A stretch of DNA of 64,000 bases. Origin: JAGQPD01 sp020426865 (lineage in GTDB: Bacteria; Planctomycetota; Planctomycetia; Pirellulales; Pirellulaceae). A program made the translations under genes and the position numbers. Positions 26,213 through 35,054 of the stretch are shown here, one piece after another (the stretch's first letter is position 1; each line of letters opens with the position of its first letter). The stretch spans positions 558,001-622,000 of the forward strand of contig JAWKTN010000003.1 in NCBI GenBank assembly GCA_041399065.1. The letters are read 5' to 3'. The notes beneath the pieces were generated by a model, which was not told where the DNA came from, ran no database searches, and worked only from the letters and a program-made list of their open reading frames with translations.

Positions 26213-27580
26213 CTAATCCCACCACCACTGGCCGTCCTGCAGAGCCTTGATGTCGATGCCGTTCTGCAACTGTCCCAGCTGGCCGTTATCGTCGGCCATA
26301 ACATTGTCAGTCGACAACGCTTTCGTGGGCTGGATGTTCACGCCGCCACCAATCGGGGTCATCAGGCGATTCCCTTTCCAGATCACGTTTACCGCCGTCT
26401 CGACTTGAGTCGGAGCGGTGTAGGATTCGACGGGATAGGCCTTTTCGTCAGCAAACACGGACATCTTCCACCCCGCCTTGCCGAACCAGTCTTGTTCGTG
26501 AATGTACGCAGCGGCGATCGACAGGTCGATCAGATTCCGCAGCTGACCAAACACGGGACTGCGTCGCGCAAGCTCCGGATACTTTTCCGTAAAGGCTTTA
26601 ACGAACAGCTGACTGGCTCGGTCCACCAACGATGACTCAACCCGGCTGCCATCGCCTTGAACCAATTCGTTTTCGTTGATCAGTTTCACACCCTCGCCGA
26701 CCAATTCCATCGCATGACGGTCATCGCTGACACGCACGGTTTCGTAATTCGGTGTGAAGTACCAACGTTGCATCCCGTTGGCCGTCGCCGACCGTGGACT
26801 GGCCTTCGAAACGTAACTCGGAATGTTGACCGGCGGTTGCTCCAGTCCGATCCCGATCAGCTTCATGCGATAGTCGGCCTCGACGAGCACCTGCGCAAAA
26901 TGGGTCTTCGGCGAAACACCGCGAATAGTCACGGTGTGCAGCCCTAGGCTGTCTCGCATTCCCTGGGCGATCGCGCGGCTGTCGCGCAATGCGGCGGAAC
27001 CAGGTAGACTCTGCCAAAACTCCTGCATCTGCCGTAGTCCTTCCTGAGTTGGATCGATCGAGCAGGAAATGACCCGAATGCCCTCCGCTTGCGGCGCATA
27101 AGCTCGCAATGCCACAATCAGGTCTTGCAACTCAAGAACGCTCTGACCCGTCTCGATTCCAACCGGCCGTCCCGTGAGATCCAGACCGTACCCTTCGGCC
27201 GGACCCGCTATGACAATATCCTGGATTTCGGGGAAATAGAAAACATAGCGAACGCGCGTCAACCCAGCGAGATATCGCATGTCGTCCGTGGGTGCCTGGC
27301 CGCTGGCCATCCGCAGCGCCAACTCCCGTTCGAGACGAACCAACGAGATCTTTCGCATTGGACTTGGTTTGGCGACGTCCGGATTGAGCCCCACTCGCAT
27401 CTGTTCCAAACGCTGGCGCGTCAATCGGCCCGATGGATCGGCAACAACCTTCGTCCGCAGCACTCCCGCCGGATCAACTTCGACACCGGCCAATTGCTGA
27501 GCGGATGCGGTGGCTGCGTACCCCGCACATACACACCCAACGGCGATGAGCAATACCAGTGATGACTTACGCAATTTCAT
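26213..27580 (-). CDS. DUF1598 domain protein, exported
   Basis: The 455-residue product has a clear signal peptide (LVLLIAVGCVCAGYAATASA). The body matches the planctomycete-restricted DUF1598 pattern: AGVEVDPAGVLRTKVVADP at the start, TRVRYVFYFPEIQDIVIAGP, and the mid-region RVISCSIDPTQEGLRQMQEF. SPRSATANGMQRWYFTPNYE and LVGEGVKLINENELV lie further on. No catalytic motif is evident. Function is unknown; export and high conservation suggest an envelope role. It is flanked by copies of a degenerate dispersed repeat in opposite orientation. Confidence 0.88.
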   Translation of the reverse strand: MKLRKSSLVLLIAVGCVCAGYAATASAQQLAGVEVDPAGVLRTKVVADPSGRLTRQRLEQMRVGLNPDVAKPSPMRKISLVRLERELALRMASGQAPTDDMRYLAGLTRVRYVFYFPEIQDIVIAGPAEGYGLDLTGRPVGIETGQSVLELQDLIVALRAYAPQAEGIRVISCSIDPTQEGLRQMQEFWQSLPGSAALRDSRAIAQGMRDSLGLHTVTIRGVSPKTHFAQVLVEADYRMKLIGIGLEQPPVNIPSYVSKASPRSATANGMQRWYFTPNYETVRVSDDRHAMELVGEGVKLINENELVQGDGSRVESSLVDRASQLFVKAFTEKYPELARRSPVFGQLRNLIDLSIAAAYIHEQDWFGKAGWKMSVFADEKAYPVESYTAPTQVETAVNVIWKGNRLMTPIGGGVNIQPTKALSTDNVMADDNGQLGQLQNGIDIKALQDGQWWWD

Positions 27581-28441
27581 GAAACTTGCCTCTCTCCAGA
27601 CGCCAAAATGACTGCGGTGCTCACGAAACCCTCAGGAAAAGCGTGTTCCGAAAACGCCCTGCCGCACCCCCTTCCCACTCGAGAATGCGGAGAGCGTTGG
27701 TTGATGATGGTAGCTCCGTCTTATATTAATTTGAAGAAGCTGGAGAATCAAGGAATTCTGGGAAAAGCCGTGCTGCCGTAAGAATTCGGTTTCCACTGCC
27801 CGGCGCCCACCCCCCCTTTCAACCCCCTCACCCCAACCCTCTCCCCCATAAGGAGTTGCGGCAACGTGTGGCATGTTTACATTGCTTTTGCTCCTCACCT
27901 CCTGGCGGGGGAGACGGGGCCCCGTGCGCACCAATTTTGACAGTAAACCCGCCTTCTCCCCATTATGTGTGTCCGGGGGAGGCGGCCAACGACCGAGTTA
28001 TTGGCATCAATCTCTCCGTCTTTGTTACAGTCACATTCATTGAAAGTCGCAGGCCAAGCCGTTTGGTTTTGGCAACCTTCCAAAGGCACATCCGGCAATT
28101 CGTGGAGCGCACAAAACAATTCTGCTATGAATGACTTGACTCGCTTTTTTCAGGACGACGACGCCGAGGCCATTGAGATAGAACTGTGCGAGGCTGGCGA
28201 GGTCGCCATCAATCAGGAAAATGATTCACCCGCCGATATTGTCGCGAATTTCGCGGAACTCGTCCCCGGCCTTTCCGGCGGCAAGACACAAGGCTTGGCT
28301 TTGATGTTTTGCCATGAGAAAAACAATCTCGACAACTTCAAAATCGCCGCTCCTTGCTCGAGAAACTGACTGTCGGCGTTGGTAAGAAACCTTGCCGAAT
28401 CCAGAACCCCGTGAGCGAATCCGTGGGAGTCCGGACTGGTC
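27581..28441. other. Long gene-poor region with repeat copy and dockerin-like fragment
   Basis: No intact gene is recognised. A C-rich tract (about 27810-27850, CACCCCAACCCTCTCCCCC) leads into the repeat copy at 27846-27861. On the minus strand near 28020-28060 a frame reads NECDCNKDGEIDANNS, which resembles one dockerin/EF-hand loop and may be a gene fragment. A plus-strand frame at 28125-28367 is open but has no family resemblance. Confidence 0.4.
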
Positions 28442-29413
28442 TTATCCGACAACTGCCCGCTCTGGCAGGTCAACTTGCTGAGCCAGTTCCAGATAATTCG
28501 GGCGGTCCGATGCAGCTTCGTGGCGGAAGCCGCCGAGGATAACGCCACAATGATAAAGGTAGACGCCTGGCATTTGAAAGCTATTGCCTTTGATCGCCCC
28601 GATTCCATGACCATTTACAATGCCGAAAAACAAACCTCGCATCCACACACGCAGGCCAAAAAGCTCGGCAAAGCCGCCAAGGTCGAGCCCAAATTGGCGG
28701 TAGAGACGACATGTTGGATCTGAGATTCGCGGCAAGTCGTCGAGTTGGTATCGACGGAAAACATCAATCGAATCGTCGCCCTCCTTACCGAGATGGACGA
28801 ACACAATTTCACAACCAGTGGCTTCGATCTGATCACGACTGGCCGCAATATCGGCAAGTGCTTGACGACAGAAGGTGCAACCGGCGTGCCTGAGGAAGAC
28901 AACCATCTGGGGAGCACGCCTTGCAAGTTCATCCAGTTGTTTTCCCGTATTGGTCCGCAATTCACGAACCGGATCATCCGCTTCAGGTTCGCCATGGGCG
29001 GAATCGTACGCATGAGCATGCCGTGCCGCGCCCCATAGGATGATGCCAAAGGGAACGCACCACACGAGGTCAACCCATCCGATCGTCAGTAACATCGCTT
29101 TGGGAATCGCACCTTGCCCGATGACCAACACCCATCCTATCGGCCCAACAACCTTACTAAGTAAACCGACGAATATAACTGCCCAGTGTCGGTAGGGAGA
29201 CCATGCGGCGATGGCAAAGCCAACCCCATAGCTCGCCACAATCATCCCGATAAATTGCCAAAACAAGATCGCGATGCCGGGCGCGGCGATGCCCATCCAA
29301 CTCAACATGGTGGCCGGATATAGTACCGCCATCGTCCCCCAAGCGAGGTTGCAAACGAAAGCTGCCAACAGAACGAATTTCATCCACGGCCGCGGCTGAT
29401 AGTCGAGATTCAT
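28442..29413 (-). CDS. Membrane-anchored peroxiredoxin-like (SelL-type) protein
   Basis: The 323-residue product has two parts. Residues about 10-150 carry roughly four to five transmembrane helices (FVLLAAFVCNLAWGTMAVLY, IAILFWQFIGMIVASYGVGF, MLLTIGWVDLVWCVPFGIIL). Residues about 180-320 form an AhpC/TSA-like domain with FLRHAGCTFCRQALADIA, a CxxC redox motif in the position used by SelL-type peroxiredoxin-like proteins. FGLDLGGFAELFGLR and LYHCGVILGGFRHE lie later. It lies 22 bp downstream of the sigma-factor gene on the same strand. Divergent from it is a fatty-acid-modification operon, a setting seen with oxidative or singlet-oxygen stress regulons. The exact redox substrate is unknown. 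Confidence 0.75.
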   Translation of the reverse strand: MNLDYQPRPWMKFVLLAAFVCNLAWGTMAVLYPATMLSWMGIAAPGIAILFWQFIGMIVASYGVGFAIAAWSPYRHWAVIFVGLLSKVVGPIGWVLVIGQGAIPKAMLLTIGWVDLVWCVPFGIILWGAARHAHAYDSAHGEPEADDPVRELRTNTGKQLDELARRAPQMVVFLRHAGCTFCRQALADIAASRDQIEATGCEIVFVHLGKEGDDSIDVFRRYQLDDLPRISDPTCRLYRQFGLDLGGFAELFGLRVWMRGLFFGIVNGHGIGAIKGNSFQMPGVYLYHCGVILGGFRHEAASDRPNYLELAQQVDLPERAVVG

Positions 29414-29435
29414 AAGTACATGATCCGGGATGGAG

Positions 29436-30302
29436 TTAGAGCTGATCGAATATCGACTCAAGTGACCTATTCGAGTCTGCCAGCTTCTCAATACTACCGA
29501 GCAATAGTTGCCGAATGCGTTCTTTGCTAAGGCCAAGATCGTCGCCGATCGCACGCATCGACTTACCTTTTCCGCTACCGTCCAGTCCGAATCGAGCACG
29601 GACGATGTGCTGTTCGCGTTCGTTGAGCACTGAATCAAAACTGGCGATGATCGTGTCGATCGCCTCATTCACGTTGTTGTTAGCCGAATCCATTGCCCCC
29701 GCCGTGTCGGCAACTTGATCCAACGTGTCCCAGTGGTCGGTGGCTTGACGTTCGCGCTGTTTGCGATAACGCTTGATCAACCGATAAATGTGGCGCTGAA
29801 CGGCTGCGGTGGCGTACGTGCTGAAGCGGTATCCACGCGAATAGTCGAACTTGTCGATCGCATTGAGCAAGATCGAATTCCCCTCCGCTAGAAACTCCTC
29901 AAACTCATCCTGCGAATTCGCGAGCTTACGAACGATGGAAGTCACAAGCCTTAGGTTCGCACAGGCAATCTGTTCTCGCGTCTCATCAGCTTCACGAAGC
30001 AGTCGCGAGATTTCAGCCGCAGTCACCTTCGATTTACGCCCGCGTGTCAGCGTTGCTTGTAAGGCGCTGGCGCGGAATCGCAAAAAATTCAACCGCCTGA
30101 AAAGAAACTGTTCCCCTTCTGCCGTTAACAGACGCGACTGCTCTACGGCAATAAGAAACGTCTCTGCCATGGACCGCCCCAACGTCGGTCCGAACGCACC
30201 GTCTTCATCCGCGTATAACTCGATATCGATTTCGGCGAAATCTTGCTCGGTCGCGGAGTCGAATTCCTCATTCGGAATAAAGGCAATCTTTTCGGGTCGC
30301 AC
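29436..30302 (-). CDS. Sigma-70 family RNA polymerase sigma factor (group 2/3-like)
   Basis: The 288-residue protein has region 2 (ANLRLVTSIVRKLANS, then FEEFLAEGNSILLNAIDKFD and GYRFSTYATAAVQRHIYRLI) and a reduced region 3. Region 4 has a helix-turn-helix (NEREQHIVRARFGLD, then MRAIGDDLGLSKERIRQLL). Region 1.1 is absent and the N-terminus is acidic. This is the non-essential sigma-70 class abundant in planctomycetes rather than an ECF factor. It begins with GTG at 30302; no strong ribosome-binding site is visible. It lies head-to-head with the FAD-oxidase/cyclopropane-synthase operon and directly upstream of the peroxiredoxin-like gene, so it may control both; this is inferred from position only. 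Confidence 0.85.
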   Translation of the reverse strand: MRPEKIAFIPNEEFDSATEQDFAEIDIELYADEDGAFGPTLGRSMAETFLIAVEQSRLLTAEGEQFLFRRLNFLRFRASALQATLTRGRKSKVTAAEISRLLREADETREQIACANLRLVTSIVRKLANSQDEFEEFLAEGNSILLNAIDKFDYSRGYRFSTYATAAVQRHIYRLIKRYRKQRERQATDHWDTLDQVADTAGAMDSANNNVNEAIDTIIASFDSVLNEREQHIVRARFGLDGSGKGKSMRAIGDDLGLSKERIRQLLLGSIEKLADSNRSLESIFDQL

Positions 30303-30528
30303 GTCACTTTCCGTACGCGTGGATGCCTCGCCAGGCTAAAAAAGTGTTCTCGATCTCTCGACTCGGTGGCCGACGACGAGGCCCCTGGTCAATTCTACTA
30401 TAGGCGCTGGCCCTCGGTTGACCACCCGTTTGCCCGAAACCAGCCCCCGGACTGGTCAATTCCGAAGCTGGCGCTACAACGGAATCAGTCACCCGATGGT
30501 CAAGTTGATTTGTGGTCTGGAGGTATTC

Positions 30529-31845
30529 GTGCGGATTGCGGTGGTAGGATCAGGGATCTCGGGGTTGGTTACTGCCAGGTTGCTAGCCGACCGGCACGAG
30601 ATTGTACTTTTCGAAGCCGATCGTCGAATCGGCGGCCATATCAATACGGTGCATTTCACGTACGACGGGGAAGAATATTCTGTTGATACGGGGTTCATCG
30701 TGTACAACGATCGGACGTACCCAAATTTCAGCGAGGTATTGGCCAAACTCAATGTCGAAACGGATCCCACTTCGATGAGCTTCAGTGTCCGCTGCGACCG
30801 AACGGGGCTCGAATACAATGGGAGTTCGCTTCGAGGCGTCTTTGCTCAGCGTCGCAACCTGCTGCGTCCGTCATTTCTCCGAATGATCCGCGACATTCTG
30901 CGATTCAATCGCGAGGGACAAGTCGATCTCAACCGTGTGCCCGAAAGTCAGACCGTGGGACAATATCTAAGTCAGCGCGGTTACTCAAAGCAGTTTGCTG
31001 GACAATACTTGCTACCGATGGGAGCGGCGATTTGGTCGTGTCCTTTCGCGGACTTTGAAAAATTTCCCATTCGTTTCATCTTGGAATTCTATGGCAACCA
31101 CGGACTGCTGAGCTTGACGAACCGGCCGCAATGGCGAGTCATTCGTGGCGGATCACAGCGGTATGTTGATCGACTGGTCGCGCCGTTTCGGCACAACATT
31201 CGCACAAATTGTGGAGTTCGTTCAGTGACTCGGTGCGACGTCGGGGTACGTGTCGAATTCGATGGTGGGGAAGAGACATTTGACGAAATCGTATTCGCCT
31301 GTCACAGCGTCGATGCATTGCGACTGTTGGTTGATGCCGACGAATTGGAGAAGGAGCTACTTGCCGCTTTCCCGTACAGCGTAAACACTGCGACATTGCA
31401 CACCGACATTTCGCTGCTGCCGAAGAGGCGGAGTGCGTGGGCGAGCTGGAATTATCACATCGGTCGTGCGGCAGCTTCTCGACCAACTTTGACGTACAAC
31501 ATGAACATCCTTCAGCATATCCGTTCACGACACGTCTTTTGCGTGACCTTAAACGAAGAGAACACGATTGCTGAGGAAAAGATCATCGCTCGTTTTCGAT
31601 ATGCTCACCCGGTCTTTACGACAACCCGGGCGACGGTACAACGACGTCACTGCGAGCTCATCCGCCGGCGCAATACGTCATTCTGTGGAGCGTACTGGCG
31701 AAACGGCTTTCATGAGGACGGAGTTGTGAGTGCTTTGGCGGTGTGCCGAAAATACGGAATTCACGATCTCAGCTCCATGGGGCAACCGGCGGCTGCAGAT
31801 TGCAGTTTGCGCCGAGCGAGGCATACGGAACCGCAGAATGTCTGA
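30529..31845 (+). CDS. FAD-dependent amine-oxidase-like protein (COG2907 type)
   Basis: The 438-residue flavoprotein begins VRIAVVGSGISGLVTARLLA, the dinucleotide-binding GxGxxG motif. It continues EADRRIGGHINTV, the amine-oxidase/phytoene-desaturase second glycine motif. GTG 30529 was chosen because a perfect GGAGG sits 5 nt upstream. VDTGFIVYNDRTYPNF and MGAAIWSCPFADFEKFPIRF match the COG2907 group usually encoded beside DUF1365 and cyclopropane-fatty-acid synthase. These clusters are proposed to desaturate or further modify methylated or cyclopropane acyl chains, and are induced by sigma factors in other bacteria. The stop overlaps the next gene by 8 bp. Confidence 0.85.
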   Translation: MRIAVVGSGISGLVTARLLADRHEIVLFEADRRIGGHINTVHFTYDGEEYSVDTGFIVYNDRTYPNFSEVLAKLNVETDPTSMSFSVRCDRTGLEYNGSSLRGVFAQRRNLLRPSFLRMIRDILRFNREGQVDLNRVPESQTVGQYLSQRGYSKQFAGQYLLPMGAAIWSCPFADFEKFPIRFILEFYGNHGLLSLTNRPQWRVIRGGSQRYVDRLVAPFRHNIRTNCGVRSVTRCDVGVRVEFDGGEETFDEIVFACHSVDALRLLVDADELEKELLAAFPYSVNTATLHTDISLLPKRRSAWASWNYHIGRAAASRPTLTYNMNILQHIRSRHVFCVTLNEENTIAEEKIIARFRYAHPVFTTTRATVQRRHCELIRRRNTSFCGAYWRNGFHEDGVVSALAVCRKYGIHDLSSMGQPAAADCSLRRARHTEPQNV

Positions 31846-32731
31846 TCACCTCCGGTCGACACGACGAAACGAGACAACTTTGGCGCCCCCCCCGAGACGG
31901 CCGTCGGTGGCGCCGCGCGCCCGTGATGAGGATTCGCTGAAGTCCAACGATCAAACGGAGGTCCGGTCCAGCTGCCTGTACGCAGGTTCGATCCACCATC
32001 AGCGTCACTCTCCCGTCACCCACGGCTTTCGCTACTCACTATTCCTCGCTTACATTGATCTCAGCGAGGTCGACTCGCTATTTTGCCACCCGCTGTTGTT
32101 TTCAACCTCGCGATTCAGCGTCGTTCAGTTTCGCCGCAGCGATTACTTCGGCGACCCGACCCGTCCGCTCACCGACTGCATTCGCGAACTGATTTACGAA
32201 CGAACCGGAACGATATCGACTGGGCCGATTCGGTTGCTTACGCACCTGCGGGTACTCGGTTTTGCGTTTAACCCGGTCTCATTTTATTACTGTTTTGAAT
32301 CGGATGCAGAAACCGTACATGCCATTGTAGCGGAGGTTACCAACACACCCTGGGGAGAGCGCCACTGCTACGTCCTTGCCGTTTCGACAAACAAGGGCAA
32401 CAACCTTACCGCCTTCGAGTGCCCAAAAGAATTCCACGTGTCGCCATTCTTAGAAATGTCGATGCAATATCGCTGGAAGGTCTCGCACCCCGGCCGACTG
32501 CTCACCGTAAGAATTGAAAACCACGACAAGTCTGGTATGGTTTTCGACGCGACACTTCACGCCGTGCGGCGTGAGCTGACGCCGCGAAACATGTTATGGA
32601 TGCTGCTTCGGTATCCGATGATGGCGTGGAAGATCATCTTCGCCATCTACTGGCATGCCTTTTTCCTATGGCGGATGAAAGTGCCGTTTGTCCCTCACCC
32701 TTCACGACGCAGTAGCGATAAGGTAGCGTGA
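31838..32731 (+). CDS. DUF1365 family protein
   Basis: The 297-residue product has a disordered, Arg/Pro-rich N-terminus of about 45 residues. The DUF1365 body then starts at SSCLYAGSIHHQRHSPVTHG. VLGFAFNPVSFYYCFESD and VAEVTNTPWGERHCYVL are highly typical landmarks. The C-terminal part contains a possible amphipathic or membrane helix (WKIIFAIYWHAFFLW). The biochemical role is unknown, but the family is nearly always found between the COG2907 oxidase and a cyclopropane-fatty-acid synthase, as here. ATG 31838 overlaps the end of the oxidase gene; the stop TGA overlaps the next start (TGATG). Confidence 0.88.
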   Translation: MSDHLRSTRRNETTLAPPPRRPSVAPRARDEDSLKSNDQTEVRSSCLYAGSIHHQRHSPVTHGFRYSLFLAYIDLSEVDSLFCHPLLFSTSRFSVVQFRRSDYFGDPTRPLTDCIRELIYERTGTISTGPIRLLTHLRVLGFAFNPVSFYYCFESDAETVHAIVAEVTNTPWGERHCYVLAVSTNKGNNLTAFECPKEFHVSPFLEMSMQYRWKVSHPGRLLTVRIENHDKSGMVFDATLHAVRRELTPRNMLWMLLRYPMMAWKIIFAIYWHAFFLWRMKVPFVPHPSRRSSDKVA

Positions 32732-33990
32732 TGCCTGACATGATATCGTTGCCCCAATCGCCTCCGACAGCTCTTGCCCAGGCGCCCCGGCGTTCGTGGT
32801 TTCGGCGTTTCGCTCGACAACGAGTGATCAACTGGCTAAGCACACTCGAAAGTGGCACCATCCACCTCGACGACTCGGGAGGCCCCCATCTCTTTGGTAT
32901 TTCAGATGACAACGAAGACCACGCCACTTGGAAGATAGCCGACGATCGTTTTTACTCCGAAGTCGTTCGCGGCGGAAGTCTCGGGATGGCCGAATCGTAT
33001 TTACGTGGCGACTGGCACGCCGACGATCTGACAAAACTGCTGTCTATTCTCTATCGCAACGAGCGACGCCAGATCGCGGTAAAGAGTGCCTTTCATGCAG
33101 CTGTCACGCGGCTCATTGGCCGTTTGAGGAGAAGTGTCAATGATAACACAATTCGTGGAAGTCGCCGGAACATCGCGGCGCACTACGATCTAAGCAATGA
33201 GTTTTTCGAACTATTTCTGGACCCTACGCTGATGTACTCATCGGCGTTTTTCGAACATGACGGTATGTCGTTGCACGACGCGTCGATCGCCAAGCTAAAG
33301 CGAATTTGTCAGAAGCTCGATTTGCAACCGTCGGATCACGTCTTGGAAACGGGTACTGGCTGGGGTGGATTCGCATTGCATGCCCTGCGGCATTACGACG
33401 TTTCACTCACGACGACCACGATATCGGCTGCTCAACTCGAACGAGCTCGAAACCGGTTCGCCGAAGCTGGACTTGATTCGCGAATACGTCTGCTCGACGT
33501 TGACTATCGAAAGCTCACTGGCCAGTACGACAAACTGGTCTCAATCGAGATGGTAGAAGCGGTTGGTGAGCGGTTCCTCGATACGTACTTCCGTCAGTGT
33601 GGACGACTATTAAAGCCGGGTGGGCGTTTTGTCTTACAGGCGATTGTCATGCCCGAGCAGCGATACGACGCGTACCGTCGTGGTGTTGATTTCATTCAAA
33701 AGTACATTTTTCCAGGTGGCTTCTTGCCGTCGTTGGCCGCCATGGCTCAGTCGGTAGGCCGCACCTCGAACTTGCGACTGCGGGAGGTCGAGGACATTTC
33801 ACCCCATTATGTGCGAACACTGCGCGAATGGCGTACCCGATTCATGCATCGGCTGGAGGAAGTCCGACAGCTTGGATTTGATGATCGATTCATACGAATG
33901 TGGGAGTATTACTTGTGCTATTGCGAAGTCGCGTTTCGCGAACAAGCCGTGCGAGTTGTGCAGATTGTGTGGGACAAACCCGCGCGATAG
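32731..33990 (+). CDS. Cyclopropane-fatty-acid-phospholipid synthase family methyltransferase (copy 1)
   Basis: The 419-residue product has an N-terminal lipid-binding-like domain with GSLGMAESYLRGDWHADDLT, the conserved CFA-synthase entry. The SAM-dependent core follows: NIAAHYDLSNEFFELFLDPT, LMYSSAFFEHDGMSLHDA, VLETGTGWGGFALHALRHY (motif I) and KLVSIEMVEAVGERFLDTYF. The late segment VQIVW and GGFLPSLAAMAQ agree with the family. These enzymes transfer methylene or methyl groups from SAM to unsaturated phospholipid acyl chains. The start overlaps the DUF1365 stop, so translation is coupled. Confidence 0.92.
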   Translation: MPDMISLPQSPPTALAQAPRRSWFRRFARQRVINWLSTLESGTIHLDDSGGPHLFGISDDNEDHATWKIADDRFYSEVVRGGSLGMAESYLRGDWHADDLTKLLSILYRNERRQIAVKSAFHAAVTRLIGRLRRSVNDNTIRGSRRNIAAHYDLSNEFFELFLDPTLMYSSAFFEHDGMSLHDASIAKLKRICQKLDLQPSDHVLETGTGWGGFALHALRHYDVSLTTTTISAAQLERARNRFAEAGLDSRIRLLDVDYRKLTGQYDKLVSIEMVEAVGERFLDTYFRQCGRLLKPGGRFVLQAIVMPEQRYDAYRRGVDFIQKYIFPGGFLPSLAAMAQSVGRTSNLRLREVEDISPHYVRTLREWRTRFMHRLEEVRQLGFDDRFIRMWEYYLCYCEVAFREQAVRVVQIVWDKPAR

Positions 33991-35054
33991 ACAACTCTGC
34001 GAAATCCTTTACACTTGTTTCCGTATTCGGTCTGTTGCTGCAAGCCGCCGAACATGGATACCTTCCCGACTTTCTCGTGCGGACCGGTATCCGACGGTTG
34101 CTACGGGCTCGTCGATATCAGTCCGCATCGCAACATAAAGAGTTGTCTCTTGACACATTTGTGCGTGCGACGCAAGCACAACCCATCGCCGTCGCTCCTC
34201 AAAAGGCCAATGAACAACACTACGAAGTCCCGGCAGAGTTTTTTTGTCACGTCTTGGGACAACGATTGAAGTACAGTTGCTGTTACTGGCTTGACACGAC
34301 GACTTCGCTCAACGAAGCCGAAGAGGAAGCGCTACGGCGTACCTGTGAGAACGCGCAGCTTGAGGACGGCATGGATATCCTCGAACTCGGTTGCGGCTGG
34401 GGATCGCTGTCCATCTGGATGGCCGAACGGTATCCGAAGAGTCGCATCACAGTCGTATCGAATTCGAATTCGCAACGACTATTCATCGAACGAAAAGGGG
34501 CGGAGCTGGGGCTATCGAACCTGACCGTGATCACGGCCGACATGAACGACTTTAAGCCCAATGTCGCCGTCGACCGTGTGGTTTCGGTCGAAATGTTCGA
34601 GCACATGCGGAATCATCGCCGCCTCATGGACAACATCCACGACTGGCTACGCCCCGGCGGAAAATTGTTGGTTCACATTTTCTGCCATAAGAATTCGCCT
34701 TACCTCTTTCACTCCGATGGCGATATCAACTGGATGGGACGTCACTTCTTCTCCGGCGGTATGATGCCGTCCGTTGATTTGCTGCCACGGTGCGGATCGC
34801 GACTTGCGCTTGCCAAGCAGTGGCATTGGAACGGAATGCATTACGCAAAGACCTGCCGAGCATGGTTGGCCAATCAAGACGAATCGCTACGCGAGTTGCG
34901 CGACGTTTTGACCGCAACCTACGGGGAAGAATCGCATATCTGGCATAATCGCTGGAGGATCTTCTTCATGGCGTGCGAGGAGCTGTTCGCGTTTGATCAC
35001 GGTGAGGAGTGGTTTGTCACACACTCGTTATTTGAAAAATGTACGCAGAACTAA
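33969..35054 (+). CDS. Cyclopropane-fatty-acid-synthase-like methyltransferase (copy 2)
   Basis: This is a second, divergent CFA-type methyltransferase of about 361 residues. NEQHYEVPAEFFCHVLGQRL and LKYSCCYWLDTTTSLNEAEE replace the classical HYD and YSSA segments. MDILELGCGWGSLSIWMAER is motif I, and DRVVSVEMFEHMRNHRRLMD holds the acidic catalytic pocket. The N-terminal lipid domain of copy 1 is missing, as in the shorter plant and planctomycete subgroup. The start is uncertain: no ATG is available, and GTG 33969 gives a 22-bp overlap with copy 1, while a TTG near 34035 would shorten it. The C-terminus overlaps the next gene by 16 bp. Confidence 0.85.
   Translation: MGQTRAIDNSAKSFTLVSVFGLLLQAAEHGYLPDFLVRTGIRRLLRARRYQSASQHKELSLDTFVRATQAQPIAVAPQKANEQHYEVPAEFFCHVLGQRLKYSCCYWLDTTTSLNEAEEEALRRTCENAQLEDGMDILELGCGWGSLSIWMAERYPKSRITVVSNSNSQRLFIERKGAELGLSNLTVITADMNDFKPNVAVDRVVSVEMFEHMRNHRRLMDNIHDWLRPGGKLLVHIFCHKNSPYLFHSDGDINWMGRHFFSGGMMPSVDLLPRCGSRLALAKQWHWNGMHYAKTCRAWLANQDESLRELRDVLTATYGEESHIWHNRWRIFFMACEELFAFDHGEEWFVTHSLFEKCTQN

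Noticed and set aside
28125..28614. Open frames on both strands in the gap before the peroxiredoxin-like gene
   Set aside because: Neither has a recognisable domain or a good start; the minus-strand frame overlaps the real gene's end in another phase.
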